Origin: Adhaeribacter terrigena
Lineage (GTDB): Bacteria > Bacteroidota > Bacteroidia > Cytophagales > Hymenobacteraceae
DNA: 64,000 nt
Direction: 5' to 3'
NCBI RefSeq assembly: GCF_016623615.1
Contig: NZ_JAEHFX010000006.1
Span: 62,001-126,000 of the forward strand
Shown: positions 43,480-51,696 of the stretch, piece by piece
How the letters are laid out: each line of letters begins with the position of its first letter
How positions within the stretch are numbered: position 1 is the first letter of the stretch
Program-made: the position numbers and the translations under genes
The notes under the pieces: generated by a model
The model's database searches: none
Told to the model about the DNA's origin: nothing
What the model saw: only the letters and a program-made list of their open reading frames with translations

Positions 43480-43500
43480 GCGTTAAAACGATAGCGTTTT
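43471..43500 (-). repeat. CGSTA motif copy 26
   Basis: Core CGCTATCG, TTTT, then AAAAAGTC at 13 nt. On the minus strand it begins immediately after the gldC stop. Confidence 0.8.
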
Positions 43501-43828
43501 ATTCCGCATTTTCCTGTACGTGCTTCGAAAGCTCTTCGCAAAGCGCCCGCATTTTATTTACCATTACGTCGTCGTTGGTGGCGGTTTTCAGGCTTTCTGC
43601 CATGGAGCCAATGGTATCGATGCAGAAATATTTCATTTCGTTTACCGGCATATCTTTCGTCCAGAGATCAATTTTCATGGTTCCGGCCTGTTCGCGGTCC
43701 CAAAGGGCGATGTTGATGGCTTTGGCGAAGTGAATTTTCTCGCCGGCATCGGTTGCGCGCCAGCTAATGGCTTCAGGAACGTTGTTTTCGTCTAAAGCAA
43801 TGCTAAAATATATTTCGGATTTTTTCAT
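43499..43828 (-). CDS. gldC: Gliding motility protein GldC
   Basis: The 109-residue product MKKSEIYFSIALDENNVPEA carries ISWRATDAG, INIALWDREQAGTMKIDLWT, KYFCIDTIGSMAESL and a helical C-terminus, the recognised GldC pattern. GldC is a small cytoplasmic protein that aids gliding and T9SS function in Flavobacterium and relatives. It is distant from the gldAFG cluster at 50-53 kb. Confidence 0.88.
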   Translation of the reverse strand: MKKSEIYFSIALDENNVPEAISWRATDAGEKIHFAKAINIALWDREQAGTMKIDLWTKDMPVNEMKYFCIDTIGSMAESLKTATNDDVMVNKMRALCEELSKHVQENAE

Positions 43829-43893
43829 AATCGAATCGTTTGTTTAATTGCGCCGTAAATTTCGCATATTCGCATCCCGAAAACAAATAACCC

Positions 43894-44934
43894 ATGAAAT
43901 ACCCTGTAAAATTTGCGGCCGGCTGCCTGCTGGCTTCTGCTTTATTCAGCTGCCAGAAAACGCCAAGCACTACTCCTGCCGCGGCGCCGAAAGAAATATC
44001 TGTAGCCTTTTATAACCTCGAGAACCTGTTCGATACCGAAGACGATCCGAATAAAGATGACCAGGAATTTCTGCCCACCAGCGAAAGTCAATGGACACCG
44101 GAGCGCTACCAGCAAAAATTAACCAGTTTGGCCTCGGTAATAGAAAAACTGGGCGATGCCGACGGGCCGGAAATTTTAGGCGTATGTGAAATTGAAAACC
44201 GGAAAGTGCTGGAAGACCTGGCGGCCCAACCGGCTTTATTACCCAGAAATTACCGCGTTATTCATTTTGAAGGACCCGATGTACGCAGCATAGACGTTGC
44301 CTTATTCTACAAGGAAGGTGTTTTTCAGCCCATAGAACAAACGCCAATACCGGTTATTTTACCTAATGCCACTGAGAAAACCCGCGACATTCTGAAAGTA
44401 AAAGGTATTCTGAACGGTGACACCATTCTTATCCTGGTAAACCACTGGCCAAGCAAACGTGGCGGTGCCGAAGAAAGTGATCCGAAACGTGCCGCAGCCG
44501 CCAAAACGGCCCGGGAAATTGTGGATCAGGAGCAAATTAAAAACCAGAAAGCCAAAATTCTGCTCATGGGCGATTTCAATGACACGCCCGACAGCAAAGC
44601 TATTACCGAAACGCTGAATGCCAATAAAAACGCGGAAGCGGAACCATACCGGCAATTATTCAACGCATTTGCGCAAATGGCCGAAGATAAAAAAGGCAGT
44701 TACTATTACAAAGGTGAATGGGATATGATCGACCAGATGATGCTGAGCAAAAGCCTGCTGACCGGGAAGAAACTGCATTATTTACCAAATTCAGCCACTA
44801 TTTTTAACGATGAGCGGATCACGGAGAAAGAAGGTAAGTTCGCCGGCGCGCCGTTACGGACCTATGCCGGTAAAAAGTATTTAGGCGGCTACTCCGACCA
44901 TTTCCCGGTTTATATAAAACTGCAGGCCCGCTAA
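43894..44934 (+). CDS. Endonuclease/exonuclease/phosphatase family lipoprotein
   Basis: The 346-residue product has a lipobox at LFSC (Cys ~20), then AFYNLENLFDTEDDPNKDD, the catalytic Glu in VCEIENRKVLEDL, LILVNHWPSKRGG, the Asp/Asn in LLMGDFNDTPDSK, and YSDHFPVYIKL at the end. This is the EEP (DNase I-like) fold. As an outer-membrane or periplasmic lipoprotein it probably scavenges phosphate from nucleic acids. Confidence 0.88.
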   Translation: MKYPVKFAAGCLLASALFSCQKTPSTTPAAAPKEISVAFYNLENLFDTEDDPNKDDQEFLPTSESQWTPERYQQKLTSLASVIEKLGDADGPEILGVCEIENRKVLEDLAAQPALLPRNYRVIHFEGPDVRSIDVALFYKEGVFQPIEQTPIPVILPNATEKTRDILKVKGILNGDTILILVNHWPSKRGGAEESDPKRAAAAKTAREIVDQEQIKNQKAKILLMGDFNDTPDSKAITETLNANKNAEAEPYRQLFNAFAQMAEDKKGSYYYKGEWDMIDQMMLSKSLLTGKKLHYLPNSATIFNDERITEKEGKFAGAPLRTYAGKKYLGGYSDHFPVYIKLQAR

Positions 44935-44964
44935 AAAACGGTATGCTTTTAAGCTAAAAAAGTA
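44934..44964 (+). repeat. CGSTA motif copy 27
   Basis: Core CGGTATGC, TTTT, then AAAAAGTA at 13 nt, overlapping the TAA stop of the preceding gene. Confidence 0.75.
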
Positions 44965-44966
44965 AA

Positions 44967-44996
44967 GTCTCCGGCAGATCTGCCGGAGGCTTTTTT
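44967..44996 (+). terminator. Intrinsic terminator
   Basis: The perfect palindrome CTCCGGCAGATCTGCCGGAG is followed by a T-run. It lies between inverted motif copies 27 and 28. Confidence 0.88.
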
Positions 44997-45002
44997 ATAT
45001 AT

Positions 45003-45035
45003 CAGGTTTTTAGGTCTTAAACCATAGCGTTTTTT
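45003..45035 (-). repeat. CGSTA motif copy 28
   Basis: Core CGCTATGG, TTT, then AAAAACCTG at 13 nt on the minus strand. It forms an inverted pair with copy 27. Confidence 0.75.
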
Positions 45036-45047
45036 AAGCCGCCAGGT

Positions 45048-45443
45048 TTACTTTGCCTGTAATTTTACCAGTCTGGCTTCAATGCCGTTATCTTTCAGTA
45101 AAGAAGTAGCGAATTTAAAGCAGCCGCTGGGCACGAATAATTGCAGGAAGCCGCCTTTGATCTTAGCAATTGCTTCGAGGGCCTTCCATTTCGTGATCAG
45201 TTTACGGTTATCGTCTTCATTGGTATTTTTTACCACCAACTCAAAATAGAACTTCTTTCCATCCCGTTGTGCGGTAAAATCGGGCGTGAACGCAACTTCT
45301 TTGTTTACCGACGTAAGCGAAGCCGGGCTTTCATAGCCAACAAAATCGGCTTTAATTTCCTGGTAACCAGATTTTTCAGCATATTGAATTACCTGTTCGG
45401 CCAAGGCATTGAATTCCTGATGTTGTTTTTGCGTTTTGAGCAT
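45048..45443 (-). CDS. Unknown protein with nuclease-like residue pattern
   Basis: The 131-residue product has no signal peptide. The central stretch TPDFTAQRDGKKFYFELVVK has the look of a PD-(D/E)xK nuclease core, but the last part reads E-x-x-x-K and not E-x-K. The tail FLQLFVPSGCFKFATSLLKD would supply the following helix and strand. Its leader contains a 14-bp perfect hairpin (45469-45515). The family is not recognised. Confidence 0.55.
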   Translation of the reverse strand: MLKTQKQHQEFNALAEQVIQYAEKSGYQEIKADFVGYESPASLTSVNKEVAFTPDFTAQRDGKKFYFELVVKNTNEDDNRKLITKWKALEAIAKIKGGFLQLFVPSGCFKFATSLLKDNGIEARLVKLQAK

Positions 45444-45468
45444 GATTTTGATTTTTAGTGAAATAATA

Positions 45469-45515
45469 TTCCCGGGTCATAAAGGTGCAGTTCAGGCGCC
45501 CTTATGACCCGGGAA
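45469..45515 (-). promoter_or_regulatory. Perfect 14-bp hairpin in a 5' leader
   Basis: The arms TTCCCGGGTCATAA and TTATGACCCGGGAA flank a 19-nt loop that can pair further (GGTGC/GCGCC). It lies 26 nt upstream of the ATG at 45443 and has no T-run on the minus strand, so an operator or translational control hairpin is more likely than a terminator. Confidence 0.6.
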
Positions 45516-45914
45516 GAAATAAATGTTTAATAAACCTTATAAAAGCTTAATGAATAACTGCGTAATAAACTGCAAAAAATGACGACTGCGGTAAATACTG
45601 CAGTTTGCAAGTAGAAATTTCAGAATGCTGCAGCGTAATAAAACGCCAGTTTCTGAAAAAGGGAAAATGTAGTTTACGGAAAAGAAATAAAATCAGATAA
45701 AAACCTGATTTTAACCTCATTAAGCAATTTACAACTTTTTAAGCTTACTTCTATATAAAAGACAAATTAAAACCCCGAATCGTTTCCCAAAGCTGAATCT
45801 GGGTGGGAAATAAAACGAAAGGAAACGCCACAGGAAATAAATTTGCAGCCTTAACTAAACGAAATCAGGGTTCATTTTGTAACTTCAACTTTCTAAAAAA
45901 ACCTGTTTTATATT
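45516..45914. other. AT-rich spacer, no gene seen
   Basis: It separates two divergent genes. It contains AT-rich sequence with short direct words (ACTGC, CTGCAG) and no stable hairpin that I could find. Promoters for both flanking genes are expected here. Confidence 0.45.
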
Positions 45915-46379
45915 ATGCAGTCTACCGCCCCAAATCCTTTAGAATACCTGGAAACGCTTCCGGCCGAAAGAAAAGAAGCCCTTGGCAAACTCCGGAACCT
46001 CATGATCGAGAACCTTCCCGATGGCTTTGAAGAGACCATGGGTTATGGCATGATGGGTTTTGTAGTGCCGCATTCTATTTACCCCGCTGGTTACCACTGC
46101 GACCCGAAACAGCCGCTGCCCTTCGTAAGCATAGCGTCGCAGAAGAATTTCATTTCGGTGTACCACATGGGCCTTTACGCCAAACCGGAACTGCTGGAAT
46201 GGTTTACAAGCGAATACCCGAAACACGTGAAAACGAAACTCGATATGGGCAAAAGCTGCATCCGGTTTAAAAAACCTGAAAATATTCCTTTTGACCTGTT
46301 AGCCGAGCTTTTCCGGAAAATGACGCCGCAGGATTGGATCGAGGTTTATGAAAGTGAACTGCAAAAGAGTAAGAAGTAA
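45915..46379 (+). CDS. DUF1801 family protein
   Basis: The 154-residue product has YLETLPAERKEALGKLRNLM, GFEETMGYGMMGFVVP, FVSIASQKNFISVYHMGLYA, MGKSCIRFKKPENIPFDLLA and DWIEVYESEL. These match the DUF1801 (YdhG/YjbR-like) small alpha/beta family. The function is unknown. The gene is alone and of normal composition. Confidence 0.82.
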   Translation: MQSTAPNPLEYLETLPAERKEALGKLRNLMIENLPDGFEETMGYGMMGFVVPHSIYPAGYHCDPKQPLPFVSIASQKNFISVYHMGLYAKPELLEWFTSEYPKHVKTKLDMGKSCIRFKKPENIPFDLLAELFRKMTPQDWIEVYESELQKSKK

Positions 46380-46380
46380 A

Positions 46381-46985
46381 AAATACCAGTAAAAAGCTCC
46401 GTACATAGTGGGGATAAGCCGAATATTCGGTATATACAGTAGTTGTGCCAAATAAATATGATAGATAAAAAATCAGGTAACCTTACATTAGGCAACATCA
46501 ATACTATTTCTCCCACTACGACACTAAGTGAAATAAAAGCTTTCAAACTAAGTGAAGTAGAAGAAGAAAGTGATTTGGGCAACGGGTGGATTCATTACAC
46601 TCTCAGAAACGTAGAGGAATCTGGCAAATTCTTCAATTTGATTTTCTTCTTTTATAAAGAAAACTTAGAATCTGTCTCATTTGTAGTTAAGGACTCTCCA
46701 TTCAATTTAAATAGCGGCTGGGATTCTTGGAGCGAAAAAACAGAAAGAGAGAAGGCTGTAACGTATAATAATTGGTTAAATAAGGAAATAGGAACTGGCA
46801 GAAGCTTTTCTTGGGGCGACGCTTGGGCAACTTACGACCCTAAGAGTGGCGGAAGTTCAATGGGTATCAGGTACAAATAATAAAAAATTACTCCGCACAA
46901 CCACACCTAAACGTCAGCTTCGCCACCGTTTAGCCAAGTACGTTAGATTAAATGATTAATAAACTTTTAGGAAATCTCATAAAAT
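46381..46985 (+). mobile_element. Possible gene cassette (attC-like flanks around one AT-rich gene)
   Basis: Left flank: palindrome CCGAATATTCGG (46419-46430) then CAGTAGTTGTGCC. Right flank: CTAAACG and CGTTTAG inverted around a 13-nt core (CAGCTTCGCC) followed by TACGTTAGAT, which fits the GTTRRRY core of attC sites. The enclosed gene is more AT-rich than both neighbours, and no CGSTA motif lies inside. No integrase is in the window. The call rests on pattern only. Confidence 0.35.
46458..46880 (+). CDS. AT-rich orphan gene, function unknown
   Basis: The 140-residue product starts MIDKKSGNLTLGNINTISPT and continues TLSEIKAFKLSEVEEESDLG, with aromatic strands (FNLIFFFYKENLESVSFVVK) and a C-terminal WGDAWATYDPKSGGSSMGIR. 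It is an all-soluble, beta-rich small protein that recalls immunity-type proteins by shape only. Codon use is AT-rich compared with its neighbours. The ATG at 46458 is preferred over a TTG five codons upstream. Confidence 0.65.
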   Translation: MIDKKSGNLTLGNINTISPTTTLSEIKAFKLSEVEEESDLGNGWIHYTLRNVEESGKFFNLIFFFYKENLESVSFVVKDSPFNLNSGWDSWSEKTEREKAVTYNNWLNKEIGTGRSFSWGDAWATYDPKSGGSSMGIRYK

Positions 46986-46989
46986 AGCA

Positions 46990-47634
46990 ATGACCCTTTC
47001 AACAAAAGCGCAAGACATTTATTCGCAAATTAGCCAGGAAGGAACGAAGCTTGGGGATCTGCGGGTAATTGCCAAAGAAATAAAAAAAGATCACGCATTA
47101 GCCAAAGAACTTTGGAGCACGGGTAAGTTCCTGCCCAGACTATTGGCCATTCTGATCATGGATAAAAAAAAACTGCATCCGGATTATATTGACCAACTGT
47201 TTAACGATATACAGGGTCACGAATACGATGAACGGACGCAACTGGCCGACTGGTTAATGGCTAATCAACTTACCAAAGATAAAAAAACCGTTGCCCTGAT
47301 AGAATCCTGGGAGAATAATCCTTCCGCCATTAAAAGACGCATTTTCTGGTATTACCAGGGACGATTGCGTTGGGTTGGGCAAACGCCGCCGGCTAATACC
47401 CAAACGCTGCTCCCTGCCATTGAAGAGAAAATTTTAAAAGAAGAACCGGAAGTGCAATGGGCTATGAATTTCACTGCAGGCTGGATCGGGGTTTTTGATC
47501 AGGCTTACCGGCACCAATGCATCAGGATCGGGGAAGAAACGGGTCTTTATAAAGATGAATTTGTGCATAAAGGCTGTACGCCAAACTATTTACCAAAATT
47601 CATCGAGATTGAAGCCGGCAAAAGGAAACTATAG
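46990..47634 (+). CDS. DNA alkylation repair (AlkD-like) HEAT protein
   Basis: The 214-residue helical product has KLGDLRVIAKEIKKDHALAK, ELWSTGKFLPRLLAILIMDK, ADWLMANQLTKDKKTVALIE, SWENNPSAIKRRIFWYYQGR and VQWAMNFTAGWIGVFD. This is the AlkD family of curved HEAT-repeat glycosylases that excise N3- and N7-alkylated bases. Catalytic residues cannot be assigned with certainty. It lies right after the cassette-like segment. Confidence 0.8.
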   Translation: MTLSTKAQDIYSQISQEGTKLGDLRVIAKEIKKDHALAKELWSTGKFLPRLLAILIMDKKKLHPDYIDQLFNDIQGHEYDERTQLADWLMANQLTKDKKTVALIESWENNPSAIKRRIFWYYQGRLRWVGQTPPANTQTLLPAIEEKILKEEPEVQWAMNFTAGWIGVFDQAYRHQCIRIGEETGLYKDEFVHKGCTPNYLPKFIEIEAGKRKL

Positions 47635-47665
47635 GATTTAAGAATAAGAACCCTAAAACCACAAA

Positions 47666-47711
47666 TAAAAAGTAAAGGCCTCCGATTTTCATCGGAGGCC
47701 TTTACTTTTTG
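47666..47711. terminator. Bidirectional intrinsic terminator
   Basis: A 20-bp perfect stem with a 4-nt loop (AAAAAGTAAAGGCCTCCGAT, TTTC, reverse complement) lies between the convergent AlkD-like gene and dnaN. Confidence 0.93.
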
Positions 47712-47733
47712 AGGCTGAAACCCTAGCGTTTTT
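47703..47733 (-). repeat. CGSTA motif copy 29
   Basis: Core CGCTAGGG, TTT, then AAAAAGTA at 13 nt, beginning at the dnaN stop codon on the minus strand. Its A-tract is part of the terminator stem. Confidence 0.8.
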
Positions 47734-48856
47734 ATACGTAGTTGTTCAGCATAACCGGCATAACCAGCATCAGGATATCTTCGTTCTCGTCGGTGCCGGC
47801 TGGCATTAATAAACCGGCGCGGTTTGGCGTAGAAAGCTCTAAATTTACTTCATCGGCATCGATGTTGTTCAGCATCTCGATCAGGAACTTGGCGTTGAAA
47901 CCGATCTCCATATCTTCGCCTTCGTACTGGCAGCTCAAACGCTCGCTGGCTTCGTTGCTGAAATCAAGATCTTCGGCCGAAATAACCAGCTCAGAACCCG
48001 TAATTTTCAGGCGTACCTGGTGCGTGGTTTTATTCGAGTAAATCGAGATACGTTTTACCGAGCTCAGCAGATCGTAACGGTCGATGAGTAATTTATTAGG
48101 GTTTAGTTTTGGAATTACGTTCTCATAGTCCGGGAAACGCTCATCGATCAGGCGGCAGATCATCCGGATATTATCGAAGCTGAAGAACGCGTTGGCATTG
48201 TTGAATTCCACTTTTACCGAAGTTGGCTCAGCTGGCAAAGTAGCTTTCAGTAAGTTAAAGGCTTTGCGCGGCACAATGATCGAAGTGCTTTCGCCGGTAG
48301 AAACATCGTTGCGGCGGTAGCGCAGCAAGCGGTGACCGTCAGTAGCTACAAACGTAATATTGCCTTCGTTCAGCTGCACAAAAATACCGGTCATGGCCGG
48401 ACGAAGTTCGTCGGTAGAAACGGCAAAAATGGTTTTATTGATGGCACGGGCCAACGCATTGGAAGGAATTTCGATGGCATTGCCGCCGCGCACCTGCGGT
48501 ACTTTCGGGAAATCGGTCGCGTTCTCGCCGGAAAGTTTGTAACGGCCATTCGAAGAACTGATCTCGATCGTGTAGGTTTCTTCGTCGATGGTGAAGGTTA
48601 CCGGCTGGTCAGGCAGGTTTTTAAGCGTATCGAGCAGAATACGGGCCGGCGCAGCAATGCGACCATTCTCTTTGGCTTCCACCGGAATTTCGGTGATCAT
48701 GGAAGTTTCAAGATCGGAAGCCGTAATGGTGAGTAAACCATCGGTTACATCGAAGAGGAAGTTTTCCAGGATCGGAACGACCGGATTGTTGGCTACAACG
48801 CCGTTTATGCTTTGCAGTTGCTTTAGTAAAGCAGAAGAAGATACAATAAATTTCAT
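47732..48856 (-). CDS. dnaN: DNA polymerase III sliding clamp (beta subunit)
   Basis: The 374-residue product begins MKFIVSSSALLKQLQSINGV and has TDGLLTITASDLETSMIT, ATDGHRLLRYRR, LIDERFPDYENVIPKLNPNK and LIMLVMPVML-like C-terminal strands. Three repeats of the clamp fold form a dimeric ring that tethers polymerase III to DNA. It is the last gene of a minus-strand run that begins with gldA. Confidence 0.97.
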   Translation of the reverse strand: MKFIVSSSALLKQLQSINGVVANNPVVPILENFLFDVTDGLLTITASDLETSMITEIPVEAKENGRIAAPARILLDTLKNLPDQPVTFTIDEETYTIEISSSNGRYKLSGENATDFPKVPQVRGGNAIEIPSNALARAINKTIFAVSTDELRPAMTGIFVQLNEGNITFVATDGHRLLRYRRNDVSTGESTSIIVPRKAFNLLKATLPAEPTSVKVEFNNANAFFSFDNIRMICRLIDERFPDYENVIPKLNPNKLLIDRYDLLSSVKRISIYSNKTTHQVRLKITGSELVISAEDLDFSNEASERLSCQYEGEDMEIGFNAKFLIEMLNNIDADEVNLELSTPNRAGLLMPAGTDENEDILMLVMPVMLNNYV

Positions 48857-48930
48857 GCCCAGGGTCTTAACTTAACGGAAGCAAAGTTATAAAGAAATGC
48901 TTTTTTTCCTACGAATTTTCTATTATAAGC

Positions 48931-49881
48931 CTATTTTTTTCCGAGGCCGTCTTTACGGATCAGCAGGCGGTTAAAAACAAAGGTCTGCACCTGCATAATT
49001 TCCTTCTTTTTCTCGTTCAGCGCCAGGAAATTATCGATGTCCTTCGGGAATAACTTGATCTCTCTTGATTTTTCCGGGTTAGTATCTTTTACCGTTATAA
49101 TAGCCACCGGCTTACGCAAAGCCAAAGAATCGGAGATGCGGTTTTGCGGGTTGGGCACAAAAAACACCCCGTTTATGAAGTTGTAATTATCCAGGTAGGC
49201 TTTCACATTCTCCTGGTCGGTTTCTTTCAGGCCAGAAACAGTGTATTTTCCGTTGGATTGGGTAACCGTGAAGCTGCCCTGCGGGTCTCCGGTGTATTCC
49301 ACTTTCAACTCCTGAATGCTCTGCGCGTTGCTGCGGAAAACCGGTACACTGCGCCAGTTGTCTTCTACAATATCGAAACGGGTATTGATAAAACCGTTGA
49401 AACCAGGAATATGCAACACATACGGATTTTCCGAGCCTTCCATAATAAAATAAGTGCCCAGGTCATTATCGGTGCTTTGGCCTACGTAAAAAACCTTGCT
49501 TAATTTTCCGTGCTGAAACACTTCTACTTTCTTTCCCATGGTAGCAAAATCGCGGATGGCCAGGTTGCGGGAAGCTTTATCGGCCGGACGTTTTACTTCC
49601 ATGCGGTGCATGGTTTCGAGCAGGTTATTGATTTTATCCTGACGGGCTTCGTACTTATCGTTTAACAGCCAACGGCCATTTTCCTGCCGGGTCAGGGTAT
49701 TGCTGGCGCCGCTTTTGGCCGAAATGAATATTTTGGTTACAGCGGCGGTATCGGTTACGGTAAAGGCCGTTTCGCTGGTATTAAGGGTAGATTTTTCGCT
49801 GCCCTTGTTGGTAAAAAAGTAAGCGGCGGCGCCTACTAAAACCAAAAGCAGTACTAAAAGCAAAGTATTCCGGGATCTCAT
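48931..49881 (-). CDS. DUF4340 domain membrane-anchored protein
   Basis: The 316-residue product has one N-terminal transmembrane helix (TLLLVLLLVLVGAAAYFFT), then a periplasmic region with VTKIFISAKSG, WLLNDKYEARQDKINNLLET, VFYVGQSTDNDLGTYFIMEG and FVPNPQNRISDSL. DUF4340 proteins often follow GldG-like ABC components in Bacteroidota, and this gene lies 117 bp downstream of gldG. A role with the GldAFG transporter is inferred from that. Confidence 0.82.
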   Translation of the reverse strand: MRSRNTLLLVLLLVLVGAAAYFFTNKGSEKSTLNTSETAFTVTDTAAVTKIFISAKSGASNTLTRQENGRWLLNDKYEARQDKINNLLETMHRMEVKRPADKASRNLAIRDFATMGKKVEVFQHGKLSKVFYVGQSTDNDLGTYFIMEGSENPYVLHIPGFNGFINTRFDIVEDNWRSVPVFRSNAQSIQELKVEYTGDPQGSFTVTQSNGKYTVSGLKETDQENVKAYLDNYNFINGVFFVPNPQNRISDSLALRKPVAIITVKDTNPEKSREIKLFPKDIDNFLALNEKKKEIMQVQTFVFNRLLIRKDGLGKK

Positions 49882-49916
49882 ATTGTCAATATTTATTAAA
49901 ATTCAATTCAACTTCA

Positions 49917-49946
49917 CAGTTTTTAACCTGAAAAGCATAGCGTTTT
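49917..49946 (-). repeat. CGSTA motif copy 30
   Basis: Core CGCTATGC, TTTT, then AAAAACTG at 13 nt. It lies between gldG and the DUF4340 gene, both on the same strand. Confidence 0.7.
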
Positions 49947-49954
49947 GCAATTAA

Positions 49955-49988
49955 AAACCTCCCAGATCTCTTAGTTCTGGGAGGTTTT
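49955..49988. terminator. Intrinsic terminator after gldG
   Basis: The stem AAAACCTCCCAG / CTGGGAGGTTTT is active in either direction. It partly separates gldG from the DUF4340 gene. Confidence 0.8.
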
Positions 49989-49998
49989 AACCGGTATG

Positions 49999-51696
49999 CT
50001 ATCTGGCGTATTTGCGTTTGCGCAGGTAAAAACGAACAATTCCATAAAGCGCTAACAATACCAATGGAAGCACAATATTGATCATTTGCCAACGAGTGCG
50101 TTCTTCTTTCAGCTTTACTTTATCGAGCGGGCGCAATACGATTTCTTTGGTACGCACCGCGATCAGGCCGCTTTCGTCGAGCATGTAATCGAGCGCGTTC
50201 ATAGCAAACTCCTTGTTTCCGAATTTTACGCCGGCAAAACGGTCGTAACCCAATTCTAAAGGCGTATTGGTCTTTTTGTTTACATCGTTACGGATAAGGT
50301 CGCCATCGGAAACGATCACCAGTTTACCCGGTTTGCCGAATTCCACGAAACCAACCTGCTGCTGTTTTTCCGGGGCCAGGCGGTTTTTATATAGCGAGCG
50401 GAACGAGCCTTCGAGCATGTAGGCAACCGGCAACGGACCTTTAGTGAAAACCCTCGGATTAACGTCTAAACGGGCCTCGTTGAAATTCACGCGTACCGGA
50501 GCCGGTAAAATGCGGGCATAACGCGAAGTGAACATGAGCGGCGTTTTCCGGATTCCCGGCGCTTTTACCGTATCGATGGTGCTTACGAACTTGGTGTAAA
50601 CCGCATCGAGATTTTTGGTGATCGGGTGTTTGCTGAAATTATTTACCAGCGGAAAATAGCGCCACGGGGTCATTTCGGTTTGCGGCTGATTACCTACAAA
50701 ACCAACCACCATCGGAATAAAGCCGGAGCTCAGATCCTGGATCATGTCGTTGTTCATCCGGAAACCAAAACGGAAGAAAAGGTCATCCAGATTGGTATTG
50801 TGTGGGAATGAAAAAGTGCCTTTCTCTCCAATGCTGTCGAGGCTGATATTCATCGGATCGTATAATAAAAACACGTTGCCGCCTTTTACCAGATACTGGT
50901 CGATCTTGAATTTATCGGGTTCGCCGAAACGTTCGGTTGGCCGGGCCAGTACAATGGCATCGAAGCCTTCCAGCGTATTTCGTTGCGTAATGTCCACCCG
51001 GTCTACGTCGTAATATTCGCTCAGCGCATTCATCAGGCTGGAAGTTTCAAGTACGTTCAGTTCGCCGTGGCCTTCCAGGAAACCAATTTTCTTCCGTTTC
51101 TTAATGGTCAGTTTCCGGATAGCCGAAGCCAGTTCATATTCCACACCTTCCACCGATTGGTTCAAGCGTTGCTCCGGCGAAGCGGCCTGGTTGCCTTTCA
51201 ACAACAATACCGGAATCTCTTTGCCCCGGTACGAAATAACCGCGCCCGGAAAAATGATCTTCTCTACGCGTTTATCGCCTTCCATGGCGTTGAGGTTGGT
51301 GGGCTGCAGGCCTTTTTTAGCGAGCTGCAAATAAAATTCGTTGCGGGCTTTCTGATCCGGGCTGGCGCTTGGGTCTACGAATTTGTATTGGATATTCTGG
51401 CCGGAATAAATGCGGAACTCGTCGAGCTTTTCTTTAATAGAGCTCTGCAAGCGTTTGAAACCGGCCGGGAATTCGCCCTCCAGGTACACTTCCACATAAA
51501 CCACATCGTCCAGGTTTTCGAGCAGTTTTTTAGTGGCCGGCGAAATGCTGTAACGCTTATCTTCGGTAAGGTCCCAGCGGAAAAAAACCTGGGTGGCCAG
51601 TACGTTGAGTAAAATAATGATGCCGGCCAGAATAAAGAACCGGATAATTTCGTGGGTTTTCCGGTTACGGACTTTTTTGGTGTTTTCTGCTACCAT
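49999..51696 (-). CDS. gldG: Gliding motility ABC component GldG
   Basis: The 565-residue product has an N-terminal transmembrane helix (FFILAGIIILLNVLATQVFF), then RWDLTEDKRYSISPATKKLL, VEVYLEGEFPAGFKRLQSSI and a Gly-rich ABC-type uncharacterised domain. A C-terminal helix (MINIVLPLVLLALYGIVRFY) precedes a basic tail. This is the GldG layout. GldA, GldF and GldG form an ABC transporter first linked to gliding in Flavobacterium. It overlaps gldF by 7 bp. Confidence 0.92.
   Translation of the reverse strand: MVAENTKKVRNRKTHEIIRFFILAGIIILLNVLATQVFFRWDLTEDKRYSISPATKKLLENLDDVVYVEVYLEGEFPAGFKRLQSSIKEKLDEFRIYSGQNIQYKFVDPSASPDQKARNEFYLQLAKKGLQPTNLNAMEGDKRVEKIIFPGAVISYRGKEIPVLLLKGNQAASPEQRLNQSVEGVEYELASAIRKLTIKKRKKIGFLEGHGELNVLETSSLMNALSEYYDVDRVDITQRNTLEGFDAIVLARPTERFGEPDKFKIDQYLVKGGNVFLLYDPMNISLDSIGEKGTFSFPHNTNLDDLFFRFGFRMNNDMIQDLSSGFIPMVVGFVGNQPQTEMTPWRYFPLVNNFSKHPITKNLDAVYTKFVSTIDTVKAPGIRKTPLMFTSRYARILPAPVRVNFNEARLDVNPRVFTKGPLPVAYMLEGSFRSLYKNRLAPEKQQQVGFVEFGKPGKLVIVSDGDLIRNDVNKKTNTPLELGYDRFAGVKFGNKEFAMNALDYMLDESGLIAVRTKEIVLRPLDKVKLKEERTRWQMINIVLPLVLLALYGIVRFYLRKRKYAR

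Noticed and set aside
46130-46141. GCATAGCG inside the DUF1801 gene as a motif copy
   Set aside because: The core matches, but there are no flanking T-tract and no A-tract at 13 nt.
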